The notes under the pieces are model-generated. The model made no database searches and was not told the DNA's origin. It was given only the letters and a program-made list of their open reading frames with translations. Position numbers and translations under genes: made by a program. From Notospermus geniculatus (taxonomy: Eukaryota > Nemertea > Pilidiophora > Heteronemertea > Lineidae), in NCBI GenBank assembly GCA_002633025.1, contig NMRB01000116.1:15624-79623 (forward strand): a stretch of DNA of 64,000 nt, given 5' to 3'. Positions 62,991 through 64,000 of the stretch are shown piece by piece (within the stretch, counting starts at the first letter, position 1; every line of letters starts with the position of its first letter).

Positions 62991-64000
62991 GAGTACATTT
63001 AACACAACACCGTCTAACGACGGCAAGCGTCAGCACTTTCAGAATTCAATAGAGTAGCTTGAAGTTCAACAAATTTAATGAAAAATCGGGATTCTTTGTG
63101 TAGTTGCAGACGACCCTGTGCAACCAACGACGTCAGTGTCGTTTCCTTTTCGAGGGTGAGAGAATGATTGATGTCCCTTGCGTTAAGAATGAATGGCAAA
63201 TTCGCCACATACCGACATCCATTTCCTAATGAAATCGAATTAAGACCAACTTGCTTCCCATTCTCGTTTTCTGACGTGATGTAAGACGCGATCTGGTGTG
63301 TAAACGTGGATTGAGTCGTTTCCGGACTGTAACATTTGATTGTAAGCAAATAAATGTTGTAACACCTTTCCATTACCTAGAGTTTGAATAAAATAAAACT
63401 AGCTTTCACCATCACAGTTGTATCTTCAGGTTAGAGTGACATCGTGAACCGGATATCGTGGAGGCATGACAATTAAAAGTGTTACAACTTGTATGTGCGT
63501 ACTGTATCGTACTATTGATGTACACTCACGCCAAAAAATAAATGGACACCAGTTTTTTTCAGAATTTCTCAAAAACTAACCAAAGATGATGGTGTTCCTT
63601 CTCAGCCATTCAACAATACCACAAGTGAAAAAATCTACCACATCCTGATTTTGATGGAAGCCATTTTGTAAAGTTTTGTTTTTCACTACATTCTTATTTC
63701 AAATATTCCGCTAGAAAAATTGACATCATAACTTTGATCATTTTTCAAAGGGCATTCCAATATGCTTTGGTTTTCTAAAAATTCAAAAAATAATGTGTTT
63801 TTGGCCACTTTAGAAGAATAACTTCGGGTAACTTCGGGCAACTGTATCTCCAGTTAATTTGATGGCGTTGCTAATGGCACGCCCTGTATATCGTGTATAT
63901 CGTGTAGTGTTGTGAGCGACCGCAAGGTGCCGCCACCGTCTCTAGTCCATGTGGTTGCGACCAAATAAAAACGTGTTGTTCGAACTCGCTGATTTAACTG
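62991..64000. other. Terminal ~1 kb, no gene recognised
   Basis: Neither strand shows a convincing domain. TATATCGTGTATATCGTGTA near 63888 is a short local repeat. Confidence 0.4.

Overview
The window is eukaryotic genomic DNA, most likely from a marine invertebrate. The evidence is intron-containing genes with GT-AG splice sites, a secreted F-type (fucolectin/FTP) lectin family, dense short inverted-repeat transposons, tRNA-derived SINE sequence and a degenerate (CCCTAA)n stretch. A deuterostome such as amphioxus would fit, but that is only a guess. Three single N bases (14512, 46230, 62334) indicate a draft assembly.

Layout. Positions 1-19413 are two very similar ~10.4-kb direct copies (101-8968 and 10293-19413) with no convincing protein gene. 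They are separated by ~1.3 kb holding a tRNA-like SINE fragment, a telomere-like stretch, ~190-bp tandem repeats and a 293-bp MITE. Comparing the copies exposes clean filled and empty transposon sites. Positions 19414-38570 are repeat-dense: MITEs, minisatellites, local duplications, a 63-bp-arm perfect palindrome, and a ~2-kb inverted repeat enclosing a broken retrotransposon integrase. Positions 38600-61510 hold three tandem paralogous genes (A, B, C), each of four exons: signal peptide, FTP lectin part 1, FTP lectin part 2, and a cysteine-rich PAN/Apple-like tail. All internal exons are phase 1-1. Spliced coding lengths are 246, 245 and 243 residues. At 62370-62525 the 5' flank of a fourth unit begins and is then interrupted.

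The lectins. The F-lectin fucose-binding signature (an H, then R-x-D-x4-R/K) is built across the exon 2/exon 3 junction. It is intact in A and C; in B the D is replaced by E. The tail has C-x3-C-x2-C-x2-C-x9-C spacing. By family analogy these are secreted glycan-binding proteins, possibly innate-immune; that role is inferred.

The introns have been reshaped by non-autonomous transposons, repeatedly within tens of bases of splice sites. Comparing paralogs gives exact insertions with TTA/TAA, TA, TTAA, 7-bp and 9-bp target duplications. Most striking is a foldback element in intron 2 of A and B whose loop carries a ~57-bp copy of the exon 3 acceptor and first codons, i.e. a decoy or alternative exon. 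In C, scrambled fragments of exons 2 and 1 sit just upstream of exon 3, and a MITE has landed in the exon 4 acceptor tract.
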